Assembly: GCA_020632875.1 (NCBI GenBank)
Contig: JACKET010000001.1
Location: 868,001-932,000 of the forward strand
Direction of reading: 5' to 3'
From: Alphaproteobacteria bacterium
Lineage (GTDB): Bacteria; Myxococcota_A; UBA796; GCA-2862545
DNA length: 64,000 nt
The notes under the pieces are model-generated. The model was given only the letters and a program-made list of their open reading frames with translations, made no database searches and was not told the origin of the DNA. This document shows positions 15,698-23,183 of this stretch, in pieces (positions within the stretch are counted from its first letter, which is position 1; the number at the start of each line of letters is the position of its first letter). Position numbers and translations under genes: made by a program.

Positions 15698-17322
15698 GCG
15701 AGAGGCCGCCCGGCGCATTCGGCGACCGCAGCCTGTTCGATCACCTCAAGCGCATCGCCATGTGGGGGGTGAGCGGGCTCACCATCCTGTCGGGCTACGG
15801 CCTCGCGAAGCTCGAGCCCTACGCGTCCGAGCGCCTGCTCCCGCTCACCGCGCTCGACAGCGCCGTGCCGCTCGTGCCGTGGACCGTCTGGATCTACGGC
15901 TCCGGCACGCTCGTCTGCCTGCTCGCGTGGCTCTCGGTGCCCGACCGCCTCGCGGCGCGCCGGCTCTACGCCAGCCTCACGATGTCGGCGCTGATCTGCT
16001 GGGTCTTCTTCTTCGCGTTCCCCACGACGTATCCGCGCGATCTGTGGCCGCTGCCCGCGGGCGACACCTACACGTTGCTCGAGTTCGCCAGCCTGCGCGC
16101 GAGCGACACGCCGTCGAACTGCTTCCCGTCCCAGCACGTCGCGCTCGCGTGGGCGCTGGTGCTGTGCTGGATCGACTGGACGGAGCACCGCTGGTTCAAG
16201 CCCGTCGCGGTCCTGTGGGCGGTCGCGGTCAGCGTCTGCACGCTCACCACGAAGCAGCACTACCTCGTCGACATCCCGGGTGGCTTCGCGGCAGGCGTGG
16301 TGTCGTGGTGGGCGGTCCGCACGCAGGTCGTCGCGAAGGCCCGCACGGCCGGGCTCGAGCTCACCCGACCCCGCGACCGCGAGGTGCTCGAGGGCCTGCT
16401 CGCGAAGGTCCGCGCCCACCAGTGGTCCCTCGACGACGTGCCGTGGCCGTCAGGCCCGCTCCCGAAGCTCCCGACCGAGATGGCGCGCCTCATCAACCAG
16501 ACGGTCTACGTCGAAGAGATCGCGGGCCTCAACTTCGAGCTGCTCGAGCGGTCCACGCCCGACCCCGTCATGAAGGAGATGTACGCGCTGTTCGCCGACG
16601 AGGAGCGCCGCCACGCCGATGGTCTCCGGCGGGTCCTCGAGCTCCACGGCCACCCGGTCGAGCCGCCCGGACTCGGCACCGCGCTCGTCCTCGACCAGTT
16701 CGACACCCTCGACGCGGACGACCGCGCCGACGCGGTCCTCGTGGCCGTCTCCACGCCGGTGTTCGAGACGTTCCTCGACGCCGGCACCATCCCGTTCCTC
16801 AAGAGCCACCCGGCGCTCTCCAGCCCCGCGTTCGACGCGCTGGTCGAACGGATCGACGGCGACGAGGGCGCGCACCTGGCGCTCAACTGGCTCGTCTCCC
16901 GCCAGGCCGCGCGCGACCACCAGGGGCTCTCGGGGCTCAAACTGCTGCTCAACCCGAACGTCTACCGGGGCATGGTCGCGGTCCCGTTCATGTCCCTCGA
17001 GACCTACAGCCTCGCGCACGCCCTCGGGTACGACCTGCGCGGTCTCTATCCGTCGTTCGGTCGCTTGTGGCGGTTGCACCGGAAGTTCCCCGAGCTCAAC
17101 ACGTTCGCGCTGTGGGGGATGTACCGGCTGTTCGTCATCAGCGGCGCCGTCGCGACGTTCGTGGCGTCTTCGCTCGCGCGCGCCGGCCTCCTGGTGATCT
17201 CGTTCTGGACGCTCTTCACCCGCGTCACCGACCACTTCGCGTGGTGGCTGTTCGGGCCCGCCCTGCTGGAGCGTCGCCGGATCGGGGACCGCGTCCGCGC
17301 GGGGGTCGTCCCGCTCGGGTAG
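15694..17322 (+). CDS. PAP2 phosphatase fused to a ferritin-like diiron domain
   Basis: A 542-residue fusion. Residues ~20-225 are a PAP2-type membrane phosphatase with several helices and the catalytic motifs CFPSQHVALAW (His148) and TTKQHYLVDIPGG (His189, Asp193). From ~270 to ~420 is a four-helix ferritin-like domain with a full diiron ligand set: Glu274 or Glu275, Glu304-x-x-His307, Glu358 and Glu391-x-x-His394. The last ~70 residues contain a membrane hairpin. ATG at 15694 overlaps the stop of the prenyl synthase. A lipid diphosphate made by that enzyme could be dephosphorylated and then oxidised at the membrane face. I know of no described protein with exactly this pairing, but cannot search. 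Confidence 0.85.
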   Translation: MSERPPGAFGDRSLFDHLKRIAMWGVSGLTILSGYGLAKLEPYASERLLPLTALDSAVPLVPWTVWIYGSGTLVCLLAWLSVPDRLAARRLYASLTMSALICWVFFFAFPTTYPRDLWPLPAGDTYTLLEFASLRASDTPSNCFPSQHVALAWALVLCWIDWTEHRWFKPVAVLWAVAVSVCTLTTKQHYLVDIPGGFAAGVVSWWAVRTQVVAKARTAGLELTRPRDREVLEGLLAKVRAHQWSLDDVPWPSGPLPKLPTEMARLINQTVYVEEIAGLNFELLERSTPDPVMKEMYALFADEERRHADGLRRVLELHGHPVEPPGLGTALVLDQFDTLDADDRADAVLVAVSTPVFETFLDAGTIPFLKSHPALSSPAFDALVERIDGDEGAHLALNWLVSRQAARDHQGLSGLKLLLNPNVYRGMVAVPFMSLETYSLAHALGYDLRGLYPSFGRLWRLHRKFPELNTFALWGMYRLFVISGAVATFVASSLARAGLLVISFWTLFTRVTDHFAWWLFGPALLERRRIGDRVRAGVVPLG

Positions 17323-17381
17323 GGTGCCCAATCGGTTCTCCCGACTCGGACGGAGGGATCGTGCTTCGAGCGTCCGCAGCA

Positions 17382-17421
17382 TCACGCAGATGACGCAGAA
17401 GGACGCAGATGACGCAGAAAC
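17382..17421 (+). repeat. 40-bp inverted repeat, left arm
   Basis: Exactly complementary over 40 bases to 18004-18043. The arm itself consists of two copies of ACGCAGATGACGCAGAA separated by GG, so it is internally repetitive. The arms bound a 582-bp segment. Confidence 0.9.
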
Positions 17422-17677
17422 CAGGCCCCCACGGGTCGAGCGTCCTCGCCCCTCTCCCCGACCTCGGGGGTGGACGGGGAGGACGTCGGCGGGTCCACTC
17501 ACCAGAGCAGCCGAAACGCCCGCCTGCTCTGGTGAGTTCCGGATCCGGTCCGCAAAGAGGCCCGCTCTGTCGACCCGAACACGGAGACGCCCCTCACAAC
17601 GCCCGGGCGCTGCGGGTCGACTTGGCGGGGGTTGCCGCTCGGCAGGCGGTAGCGACGCAGGACGTAGCGCTCGGTGA

Positions 17678-17818
17678 ACCGGGGCGCGCGTAGAGCTCGC
17701 GGCCGGCAGGACCGTCTGGGAGTTCCACAACCCGAACCGCGCCGGCGACAAGGGCCAGTTCGTGGCGATCATCCGCGATATGCTTCGGATTCCGAAGGGC
17801 TGGGTCGAGTTCCTGTGA
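17678..17818 (+). pseudogene. Remnant of an arylsulfotransferase-like gene (3' end only)
   Basis: An open stretch of 46 codons ends at TGA 17816-17818 and starts directly after an in-frame TGA at 17675-17677. The peptide contains TVWEFHNPNRAGDKGQF, which strongly resembles the conserved G-x-x-V-W-E-F-x-N-P-x-R region near the C-terminus of arylsulfotransferase (ASST) propeller proteins. It finishes RIPKGWVEFL. No upstream propeller or start codon is found in any frame, so this is interpreted as the decayed end of a lost gene. Chance similarity cannot be excluded on such a short stretch. Confidence 0.45.
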
Positions 17819-17851
17819 GGCCGACCCGGTCCGCGAAGAATCGACTCCAAA

Positions 17852-17904
17852 CGATCGACCCATGTCTTCCTGGGGTCAGACCCCACAGAGACATCGGTCG
17901 ATCG
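17852..17904. repeat. Long REP-like palindrome with a GGGGTCAGACCCC core
   Basis: Outer arms CGATCGACC and GGTCGATCG (9 bp, perfect), middle arms ATGTCT and AGACAT (6 bp), and a central TGGGGTCAGACCCCA. The core matches that of the palindromes at 6374 and 6509, so the three belong to one repeat type with different outer arms. Confidence 0.7.
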
Positions 17905-18003
17905 CTTGAAGTTGGGTTGTCGCGATTCACGGCGCCGTAGCACCCTTCTTCACCCAGAGCGCCAGGCCCCGGGGACGCGGAGGCGCTCGACCGCAACGGC
18001 CTC

Positions 18004-18043
18004 GTTTCTGCGTCATCTGCGTCCTTCTGCGTCATCTGCGTGA
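18004..18043 (-). repeat. 40-bp inverted repeat, right arm
   Basis: Reverse complement of 17382-17421 without a mismatch. It lies 54 bases downstream (on the minus strand) of the stop codon of the zinc-ribbon membrane protein gene. Confidence 0.9.
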
Positions 18044-18097
18044 GGCCGATCCCGCTCATTCGCCGGACCCCTCCCCGGAGCCCGAAAGCGCGCCCGC

Positions 18098-19399
18098 TCA
18101 GTCCTCGCCCATCTGCACGAACAGCTCCCACAGCGTGAGATCGAGCGTCATCGCGAGCGCCACGGTGCAGAACACGGACGTCACCGGGAGCAGCAGGGCG
18201 ACGGGCCAGCCGGACCCCAGCGGGTTGCGGTGCGCCTGCCACTTCGGGCCCGGCGGCGCGGGGAACCGCCCCCGCGTGTAGCCGAACGCGAACACCAGCG
18301 CGAAGACGACGCCCACGAAGGGCGCGACGGACGCCAGCAGGTGGAACGACCCCATCCCGAGCGACCCGAGCAGCGGCACGTTCCCGCGCCACGCGGCCGC
18401 CACGACCCCCACGAACCACGCCACCAACGCGCTCACCACGCCCGCGACGATGAGCGACTGGGTGAGGAGCAGCGCGTGGCCGATGCCCGCCGCCTCGAAC
18501 ATCCAGGGCGCCCCATAGGCCACGATCGACGCGCCCATCACGGCGCACGCCGCCAGCGCGAGGACCGCCGCGAACAGCACGCCGACGAGGCCCGTGAGGT
18601 TGCGGAACCGCTTCTGGCGGGCGGCGGTCTCTTCGCGCTCGTGGCGCTCGGCGTCGAGCTTCTTCCGGTGCTCGGCCTGGATGGCCTGCTTCTTCGCCTG
18701 CTTCTTCTGCTTGTTCTCGGCGGCCTGGCGGCGTTTCTCCTCCTTGTCGCGCAGCGAGCGGGCCTTCGCCGCCGCGGGGCCCTCGCCGTCGAACCGGACG
18801 AACCACTCGCGCACCTCGCGTGGCGGGTGCAGCGCGCGCCACACGGCGTCGGGCAGGTGGACCTGAGAGTTGCAGTACTCGCACGGCGTGATGCGGCTGC
18901 GCTCGTGGCCGATGCTCAAGCCGGCGCCGCACTGCGGGCACTGGAGCACGACCGGCTTCGGCGGCTCGGCGGGGCGCGAGAGGTCGTCGGAGCCGCCGAT
19001 GACGAGAGCGGCGGTCTTCACGCCGGCCCGGCAGTCCCGAGGCACCTGGAACACCGGGACGGCCGTCTGGCACGCGCCACACGCGACCTCTCCGGCCTCG
19101 GGGGCGTCGGGCAGGGCCTCGCCGCACGAAGGGCACGCGGGCGCCTCGACGGGCGCGGCGGTCCAGCGCCACGTGATGTCGCCGCGCACGATGGTGCCGG
19201 ACCCCTGCGAATCGGGCCACTCCTTCTCGAAGTCGCGGAACAGGTCGGCGATCATCGGCGCCGGGACGCCCACGGTGTGCCCGCAATCGGCGCAATCCAC
19301 CGTCGGGGCGGGCCCGTTCACGGGGAGGTGCGCGCCGCAGCGCGGGCAGTCGGTGCGCAGGCCGAAGCGGCCGAAGCGCGGATCGTCGTCGACGTTCAT
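18098..19399 (-). CDS. Zinc-ribbon, coiled-coil, multi-pass membrane protein
   Basis: A 433-residue protein with three recognisable parts. The first ~180 residues contain four CxxC pairs arranged as zinc ribbons (CPRCGAHL, CADCGHT, CPSCGEAL with CGAC, and CPQCGAGL with CEYC). Residues ~205-260 are a highly charged Lys/Glu/Arg/Gln-rich helix typical of a coiled coil. The remainder has about four to five membrane helices. ATG at 19399 has GGAG upstream; a longer reading starting near 19486 lacks one. Similar architectures exist in myxobacteria without known function. A role as a membrane adaptor or sensor is a guess. Confidence 0.75.
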   Translation of the reverse strand: MNVDDDPRFGRFGLRTDCPRCGAHLPVNGPAPTVDCADCGHTVGVPAPMIADLFRDFEKEWPDSQGSGTIVRGDITWRWTAAPVEAPACPSCGEALPDAPEAGEVACGACQTAVPVFQVPRDCRAGVKTAALVIGGSDDLSRPAEPPKPVVLQCPQCGAGLSIGHERSRITPCEYCNSQVHLPDAVWRALHPPREVREWFVRFDGEGPAAAKARSLRDKEEKRRQAAENKQKKQAKKQAIQAEHRKKLDAERHEREETAARQKRFRNLTGLVGVLFAAVLALAACAVMGASIVAYGAPWMFEAAGIGHALLLTQSLIVAGVVSALVAWFVGVVAAAWRGNVPLLGSLGMGSFHLLASVAPFVGVVFALVFAFGYTRGRFPAPPGPKWQAHRNPLGSGWPVALLLPVTSVFCTVALAMTLDLTLWELFVQMGED

Positions 19400-19468
19400 C
19401 GCGCTCCGGTTATCATCCTGATGGAACCGACGGGGAGACCCGTGGTCCATCGAAGGCAGGAGGAACCC

Positions 19469-19495
19469 ATGACCTCGCGTGTACAAACCGCTTGA
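19469..19495 (+). CDS. Possible 8-codon leader peptide upstream of the RbfA-like gene
   Basis: ATG ACC TCG CGT GTA CAA ACC GCT followed by TGA, preceded by AGGAGGA (19459-19465), the strongest ribosome binding site in the region. An in-frame ATG at 19421 would give 24 residues, but the site favours 19469. It is followed by a hairpin at 19505-19535 and, 72 bases later, by the RbfA-like gene. This layout suggests leader-controlled expression but has no independent support. Confidence 0.35.
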   Translation: MTSRVQTA

Positions 19496-19504
19496 GCCGT
19501 CAGC

Positions 19505-19535
19505 GAGCCCCGCGATTCCGTCGCGAACCGGGCTC
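19505..19535 (+). promoter_or_regulatory. Hairpin in the leader of the RbfA-like gene
   Basis: GAGCCC (19505-19510) pairs with GGGCTC (19530-19535), and CGCGA (19511-19515) pairs with TCGCG (19521-19525), with loop TTCCG and a four-base bulge. It sits ten bases after the short leader reading frame. It may be an attenuator or a structured translational control element. Confidence 0.4.
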
Positions 19536-19566
19536 TCTCCTCCTCTGAAAAGTCCTGGATGTCCTC

Positions 19567-19962
19567 ATGGACGACAAGCTGCTCGCCCAGCTCCGCGCCC
19601 TGTGCGCCGAGCCGGGCCACGACGACGGGAAGCCCCGTCGTGGCGAGCGTCGCCGTCGGGATTCGGGGGACCGCAAGCTCCGCCAGCTGTGTGGAGCGGT
19701 CTCCCGGACCGTCGGCCTCGCGCTCGGGGCCAGCTCGGACCCGTTGCTCAACGCGTGTTGGGTGGACGGGGTCGAGCCGGCACCGGACGCGAGTCGCCTC
19801 CGCGTGCGTGTGCAGACCCTCGATGGCGTGGACGTGAAGGCGTTCGTGGCTGCTTTGCGCAGCGCGACGCCCTGGCTCCGCACCGAGGTCGCTGCTTCGC
19901 TCCAGCGGAAGCGGACGCCGCACCTGGTCGTGGAGTGGGCCGGTCCCACTCCGCGTCCCTGA
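19567..19962 (+). CDS. RbfA-like ribosome-binding factor
   Basis: A 131-residue protein. From residue ~35 onwards it follows the RbfA pattern: a basic helix (DRKLRQLCGAVSRTVGLAL), a strand pair (ACWVDGVEPAPDASRLRVRVQ), then a second helix ending LRTEVAASLQRKRTPHLVVEW, equivalent to the LR-x-x-(I/L)-x-x-x-(L/M)-x-L-R-x-x-P-x-L-x-F ending of RbfA. RbfA binds the 30S subunit and aids 16S 5'-end maturation, especially in the cold. The N-terminal 30 residues are basic and low-complexity. It is not next to infB or truB, unlike the usual rbfA, so it could be a paralogue. Confidence 0.7.
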   Translation: MDDKLLAQLRALCAEPGHDDGKPRRGERRRRDSGDRKLRQLCGAVSRTVGLALGASSDPLLNACWVDGVEPAPDASRLRVRVQTLDGVDVKAFVAALRSATPWLRTEVAASLQRKRTPHLVVEWAGPTPRP

Positions 19963-19967
19963 CCGCA

Positions 19968-20006
19968 TGACGGCGGCGTCGGAGCCCGCGTGCTCCGGCG
20001 CCGTCA
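19968..20006. terminator. Bidirectional hairpin between convergent genes
   Basis: TGACGGCG (19968-19975) pairs perfectly with CGCCGTCA (19999-20006), and GGAGC pairs with GCTCC inside it. It lies between the RbfA-like gene (ends 19962) and the FHA gene (stop at 20004-20006) and could terminate both. There is no T-tract, so efficiency is uncertain. Confidence 0.45.
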
Positions 20007-20507
20007 GTCGCGCAGGCGGAAACGGACGAACGTATTGCCGAGGATGAGCTCCTCGCCGCCGTAGAGGCGACGCGGGAGGTCGGGCTCGAGCATCTCGCCG
20101 TTCACGAGCGTGCCGTTCGCCGACTTCAGGTCGATCACCGCCCACGAGGCGTCCAGGCGGACGATCTGGCAGTGGTACCGGCTGATCTTCGTGTCGCCGC
20201 GGAGCGTGAGGTCGTTCTGCCCGCCGCGCCCGAGCGAGGTGACGTCCGTCAGGGGAGCGACGACCTCCTCCTCGGTCCCCTCGGACACGACGATGTAGGC
20301 GTTCCGTGGCGTGTCGAGCGCCTCGACGTCGGGCTCGGGGAACAGCTCGAGGACGTCGTCGTCGAGGTCGAGCGGGTCCTCGGCGTGCAGGCGGATCTGC
20401 GCGCGGAGGTGCTCCCTCACGCGCTTCGCCCAGGCGGGCGAGCAGCGCCAGGCCTCGCGCTCGAAGCGCTCCAGCTTGCGGGACAGGATGGCGGGGTCTG
20501 CGATCAT
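20004..20507 (-). CDS. FHA-domain protein
   Basis: A 167-residue cytoplasmic protein. The C-terminal ~95 residues are a forkhead-associated domain with the full signature: SLGRGGQND, then ISRYHCQIV, then DLKSANGTLVNG. FHA domains bind phosphothreonine peptides. The N-terminal ~70 residues are a helical, charged region (ERFEREAWRCSPAWAKRV). ATG at 20507 has GGGAGG upstream. It is divergent from a Ser/Thr kinase gene with 159 bases between the starts, so it is a plausible kinase substrate or reader. Confidence 0.9.
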   Translation of the reverse strand: MIADPAILSRKLERFEREAWRCSPAWAKRVREHLRAQIRLHAEDPLDLDDDVLELFPEPDVEALDTPRNAYIVVSEGTEEEVVAPLTDVTSLGRGGQNDLTLRGDTKISRYHCQIVRLDASWAVIDLKSANGTLVNGEMLEPDLPRRLYGGEELILGNTFVRFRLRD

Positions 20508-20666
20508 GGAACCTCCCGCCGTCCCGCATCGCAAGCGGAGTGCCAGGCCCGGAGGCCCGTGGACACGGGGCTGTCGACGCATCGGGGTGCCGCGCGCGCG
20601 CCCGGGTGCGCGCCCGCCGGGGTGCGCGCGCGCCGGTCGCGGAGCCCGCCGGGATACGCGTTCTCC

Positions 20667-21755
20667 GTGGACGACGAGATCGAGCGCCAGCTCCAGGCCA
20701 TCGCCGAGCGACACGGCTTCTCCGACGCCGCGCGCACCGAGCTCCGCGCGTGGCTCGGCGACCTGCTGGCCGTCACGCGCGACCCCGCCGACCGCGAGAC
20801 CGTGCTGGGCGCGACGCGGCTCGCGGGCACGTCGGCGGAGACGCAGCTGCCGGCCCACACCGACCGGTTCGAGTTCCGCGCGACGCTCGGTCAGGGCGCC
20901 CAGGGCGAGGTCTTCCGCGTGTGGGACCGCGGGCTGCGGCGCAGCATGGCGATGAAGACGCTTCGGTCCGACCGCGCCGACGCGACCGCGGTGCTCGCGC
21001 GCTTCGTCGCCGAGGCCCAGCTCACGTCGCAGCTCCGCCACCCGGCCATCGTGCCGGTGCACGAGCTCGGCCGGCTGCCCGACGGGCGGCTGTACTACAC
21101 GATGCGCGAGGTGCGCGGCACCACGCTCGCCACGCTGATCCGCGGCGTGCACGAGGCGTCGGGTGACACCTGGCAGGCGTCCGCACAGGGCACGACGCTG
21201 CGCGATCTCGTCGCGGCGTTCGCCGGCGCCTGCGAGGCCGTCGGGCACGCCCACTCACGCGGCGTCATCCACCGCGACCTGAAGCCGGGCAACCTGATGG
21301 TCGGGGAGTTCGGCGAGGTGCAGGTCATCGACTGGGGCATCGCGAAGCGCATCGGCACCGCGGAAGACCCGGTGCAGACGGCGCGTGACGACGTCGAGGA
21401 CGAGACGCGGCTCGGCGAGGTCGTCGGAACGCCGGCGTACATGGCGCCGGAGCAGGCCTACGGCTGGAACGACCGCGTCGACGCCCGCTCGGACGTGTAC
21501 GCGCTCGGCGCCATCCTGTTCGAGATCCTGACGGGCCGTCCGCCGTACGAGCCGCGGCCCGGCCAGCCCGTGCTGTCGCAGGTGCTCGAGGGGCCGCCGG
21601 GCGATCCGGGCCGCGCGGACGGGCCCGTGCCGCCCGCAGCGCTCGTGGATCTCGTGCGGGTGTGCATGGCACGCGAGCGCACCGCGCGCCCGGCGGACGC
21701 GGGGGCGGTGCGCGAGGCCGTGCTCCCGTGGCTCGCCGGTCAGTCCATCCCGTAG
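20667..21755 (+). CDS. Eukaryote-like serine/threonine protein kinase
   Basis: A 362-residue soluble kinase. Key residues are present: glycine loop LGQGAQGEV, catalytic Lys97 (AMKTL), HRDLKPGN with catalytic Asp204, DWG with Asp222 (Trp replaces Phe, common in myxobacterial kinases), and APEQ in the activation segment. The N-terminal ~65 residues are helical and precede the kinase domain. There is no membrane segment or C-terminal sensor, unlike many PknB-like kinases. GTG at 20667 is the start; the upstream open reading frame is stop-free only by GC bias. Its stop overlaps the convergent AAA+ regulator by 16 bp. Confidence 0.92.
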   Translation: MDDEIERQLQAIAERHGFSDAARTELRAWLGDLLAVTRDPADRETVLGATRLAGTSAETQLPAHTDRFEFRATLGQGAQGEVFRVWDRGLRRSMAMKTLRSDRADATAVLARFVAEAQLTSQLRHPAIVPVHELGRLPDGRLYYTMREVRGTTLATLIRGVHEASGDTWQASAQGTTLRDLVAAFAGACEAVGHAHSRGVIHRDLKPGNLMVGEFGEVQVIDWGIAKRIGTAEDPVQTARDDVEDETRLGEVVGTPAYMAPEQAYGWNDRVDARSDVYALGAILFEILTGRPPYEPRPGQPVLSQVLEGPPGDPGRADGPVPPAALVDLVRVCMARERTARPADAGAVREAVLPWLAGQSIP

Positions 21756-23089
21756 CGCGCCATCAGCCGCCGGAGCTGGTGGCGGCTGCGGAGCCCGAGC
21801 TGCGCGGCGGCCTTCGTCTTCACGCCGCCACACGCCGCGAGGGCCTCGCGGATGGCCGCTTCGGAGATGTCGTCCGTCACGGGGCTCGGCGGGCGCGCGC
21901 TGACGGCGCCCGGCGCGTCGAGCCAGTCGCGATCGGCGCGGGCCGCGGCGTCCCACAGGATGGCGAGCAGCTCGCGCACGTGGCCGGCCCACGCGTGGCG
22001 CACGAGGTGCAGCCAGAGCCGCGGCGTGACCCGCGGCACGCCGTCGCGCACGAACCGCTCGAAGCCCGGCTGGCGCATCAGGTGGGCGACCAGCAGGCCG
22101 AGGTCTTCGGGGCGCTCGCCGAGGCCCGGCGTCGCCATGCGGTGCGGGAACCGCGCGGCCACGTCGTGCTTCAGGGCCTCCGCACCGCGATTCGTGGCGC
22201 CCACCACGCGCAGGTCGACCGTGAACGGGCGCGGGGCGCCGAGCTGCTGCACCTCGCCCGAGTCGAGCAGCCGCAGCAGCTGGGCCTGGAGCGCGGCGGG
22301 CAGCTCGCCGAGCTCGTCCACGAAGAGCGTGCCGCGGTCGGCCTGCGCGGCGAGCCCCGTGCGCGCGGGCATCCCGGGGTTCGGGTAGTTGCGCACGTTG
22401 CCGAACCACTCGGCGGCCGCGACGCCCTCCGGGATGGCCGCGGCATTGCAGGTGACGAGCGGTCCCGGACGCCCGGAGTGGGCGTGCAAGGCGCGCGCGA
22501 CGAGCTCCTTGCCGGTGCCCGAGGGCCCCGTGACCAGGACGTGGCCCGCGAGCGGGGCGACCCGCCGCAGCTCGCTCCGCAGGCGCCAGATCGTCGGCCC
22601 CTCGCCGACGAGCCCGTCCGCACAGGGCTCTCCGAAGCGACCCGCGCGCAGGTCGGCGACGTCGGCCACCGGGCGCCTGCGCTGCACCAGCAGCACGACC
22701 TCGCCGTCCAGCTCGAGCACGGAGCCCTCGACGAGCTGGGCGTGCCGCGTGGGGTGCCCGTCGACGCGCAGCTCCAGGCGGCCCACGTTGCGGACCTCGA
22801 CGCTCGCGGGCCCGAGCGGACGCAGCTGGAGCTGGTCGCGGCTCACGTACGTCGTGCGGATGCCCTCGCCGGGCGACGGGCCCCCGGGCCGGTCGCGGAC
22901 CCAGGCGAGCCGGTCGGGCGCGGCACCGCCCACGCGTCCGAGCACGCCGCCCCCGCGCAGCCAGGCGACCTCGCCGGCCACGCCGGCCTGCCGGCGATTC
23001 CACAGCACCGTGACGCACCATCCCGCCGGGTCGCGGCTGTCGCGCGGCTCGAGCGAGTCGGTCCGCCGATCGAGGGTCTGCTGGGTCAC
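21740..23089 (-). CDS. FHA-AAA+-Fis transcriptional regulator without a GAFTGA loop
   Basis: A 449-residue protein built like an NtrC-type enhancer-binding protein: an N-terminal FHA-like domain (~40-135), an AAA+ domain with Walker A GPSGTGKE (Lys194) and Walker B GTLFVDELGELP, and a C-terminal Fis-type helix-turn-helix (ISEAAIREALAACGG to the end). The loop that contacts sigma-54 (GAFTGA) is replaced by NYPNPGMPARTG, so it probably does not activate sigma-54 promoters in the usual way. GTG at 23089 is the likely start. Its FHA domain and location beside a Ser/Thr kinase suggest phosphorylation-dependent control. Confidence 0.82.
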   Translation of the reverse strand: MTQQTLDRRTDSLEPRDSRDPAGWCVTVLWNRRQAGVAGEVAWLRGGGVLGRVGGAAPDRLAWVRDRPGGPSPGEGIRTTYVSRDQLQLRPLGPASVEVRNVGRLELRVDGHPTRHAQLVEGSVLELDGEVVLLVQRRRPVADVADLRAGRFGEPCADGLVGEGPTIWRLRSELRRVAPLAGHVLVTGPSGTGKELVARALHAHSGRPGPLVTCNAAAIPEGVAAAEWFGNVRNYPNPGMPARTGLAAQADRGTLFVDELGELPAALQAQLLRLLDSGEVQQLGAPRPFTVDLRVVGATNRGAEALKHDVAARFPHRMATPGLGERPEDLGLLVAHLMRQPGFERFVRDGVPRVTPRLWLHLVRHAWAGHVRELLAILWDAAARADRDWLDAPGAVSARPPSPVTDDISEAAIREALAACGGVKTKAAAQLGLRSRHQLRRLMARYGMD

Positions 23090-23183
23090 CCGCCGATGGT
23101 ACGCGGGATGTGAAAGCCCTGTCACCGCTTCCCGGTCCGGGCGCGGACCGGCTAACGTCTGGGGGTCGACGAGAGGTGTTGCC

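Larger units (their letters stand above)
17323..18097. other. Gene-poor 775-bp island
   Basis: Between the PAP2-diiron gene and the zinc-ribbon gene no complete gene is supported. The region holds a 40-bp perfect inverted repeat (17382-17421 and 18004-18043), a fragment resembling the end of an arylsulfotransferase (17678-17818), and a 53-bp REP-like palindrome (17852-17904). The sequence just inside each 40-bp arm is also partly similar (shared GGTCGAGCG), so each arm is probably the end of a longer repeat. It looks like a site of past insertions. Confidence 0.7.
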
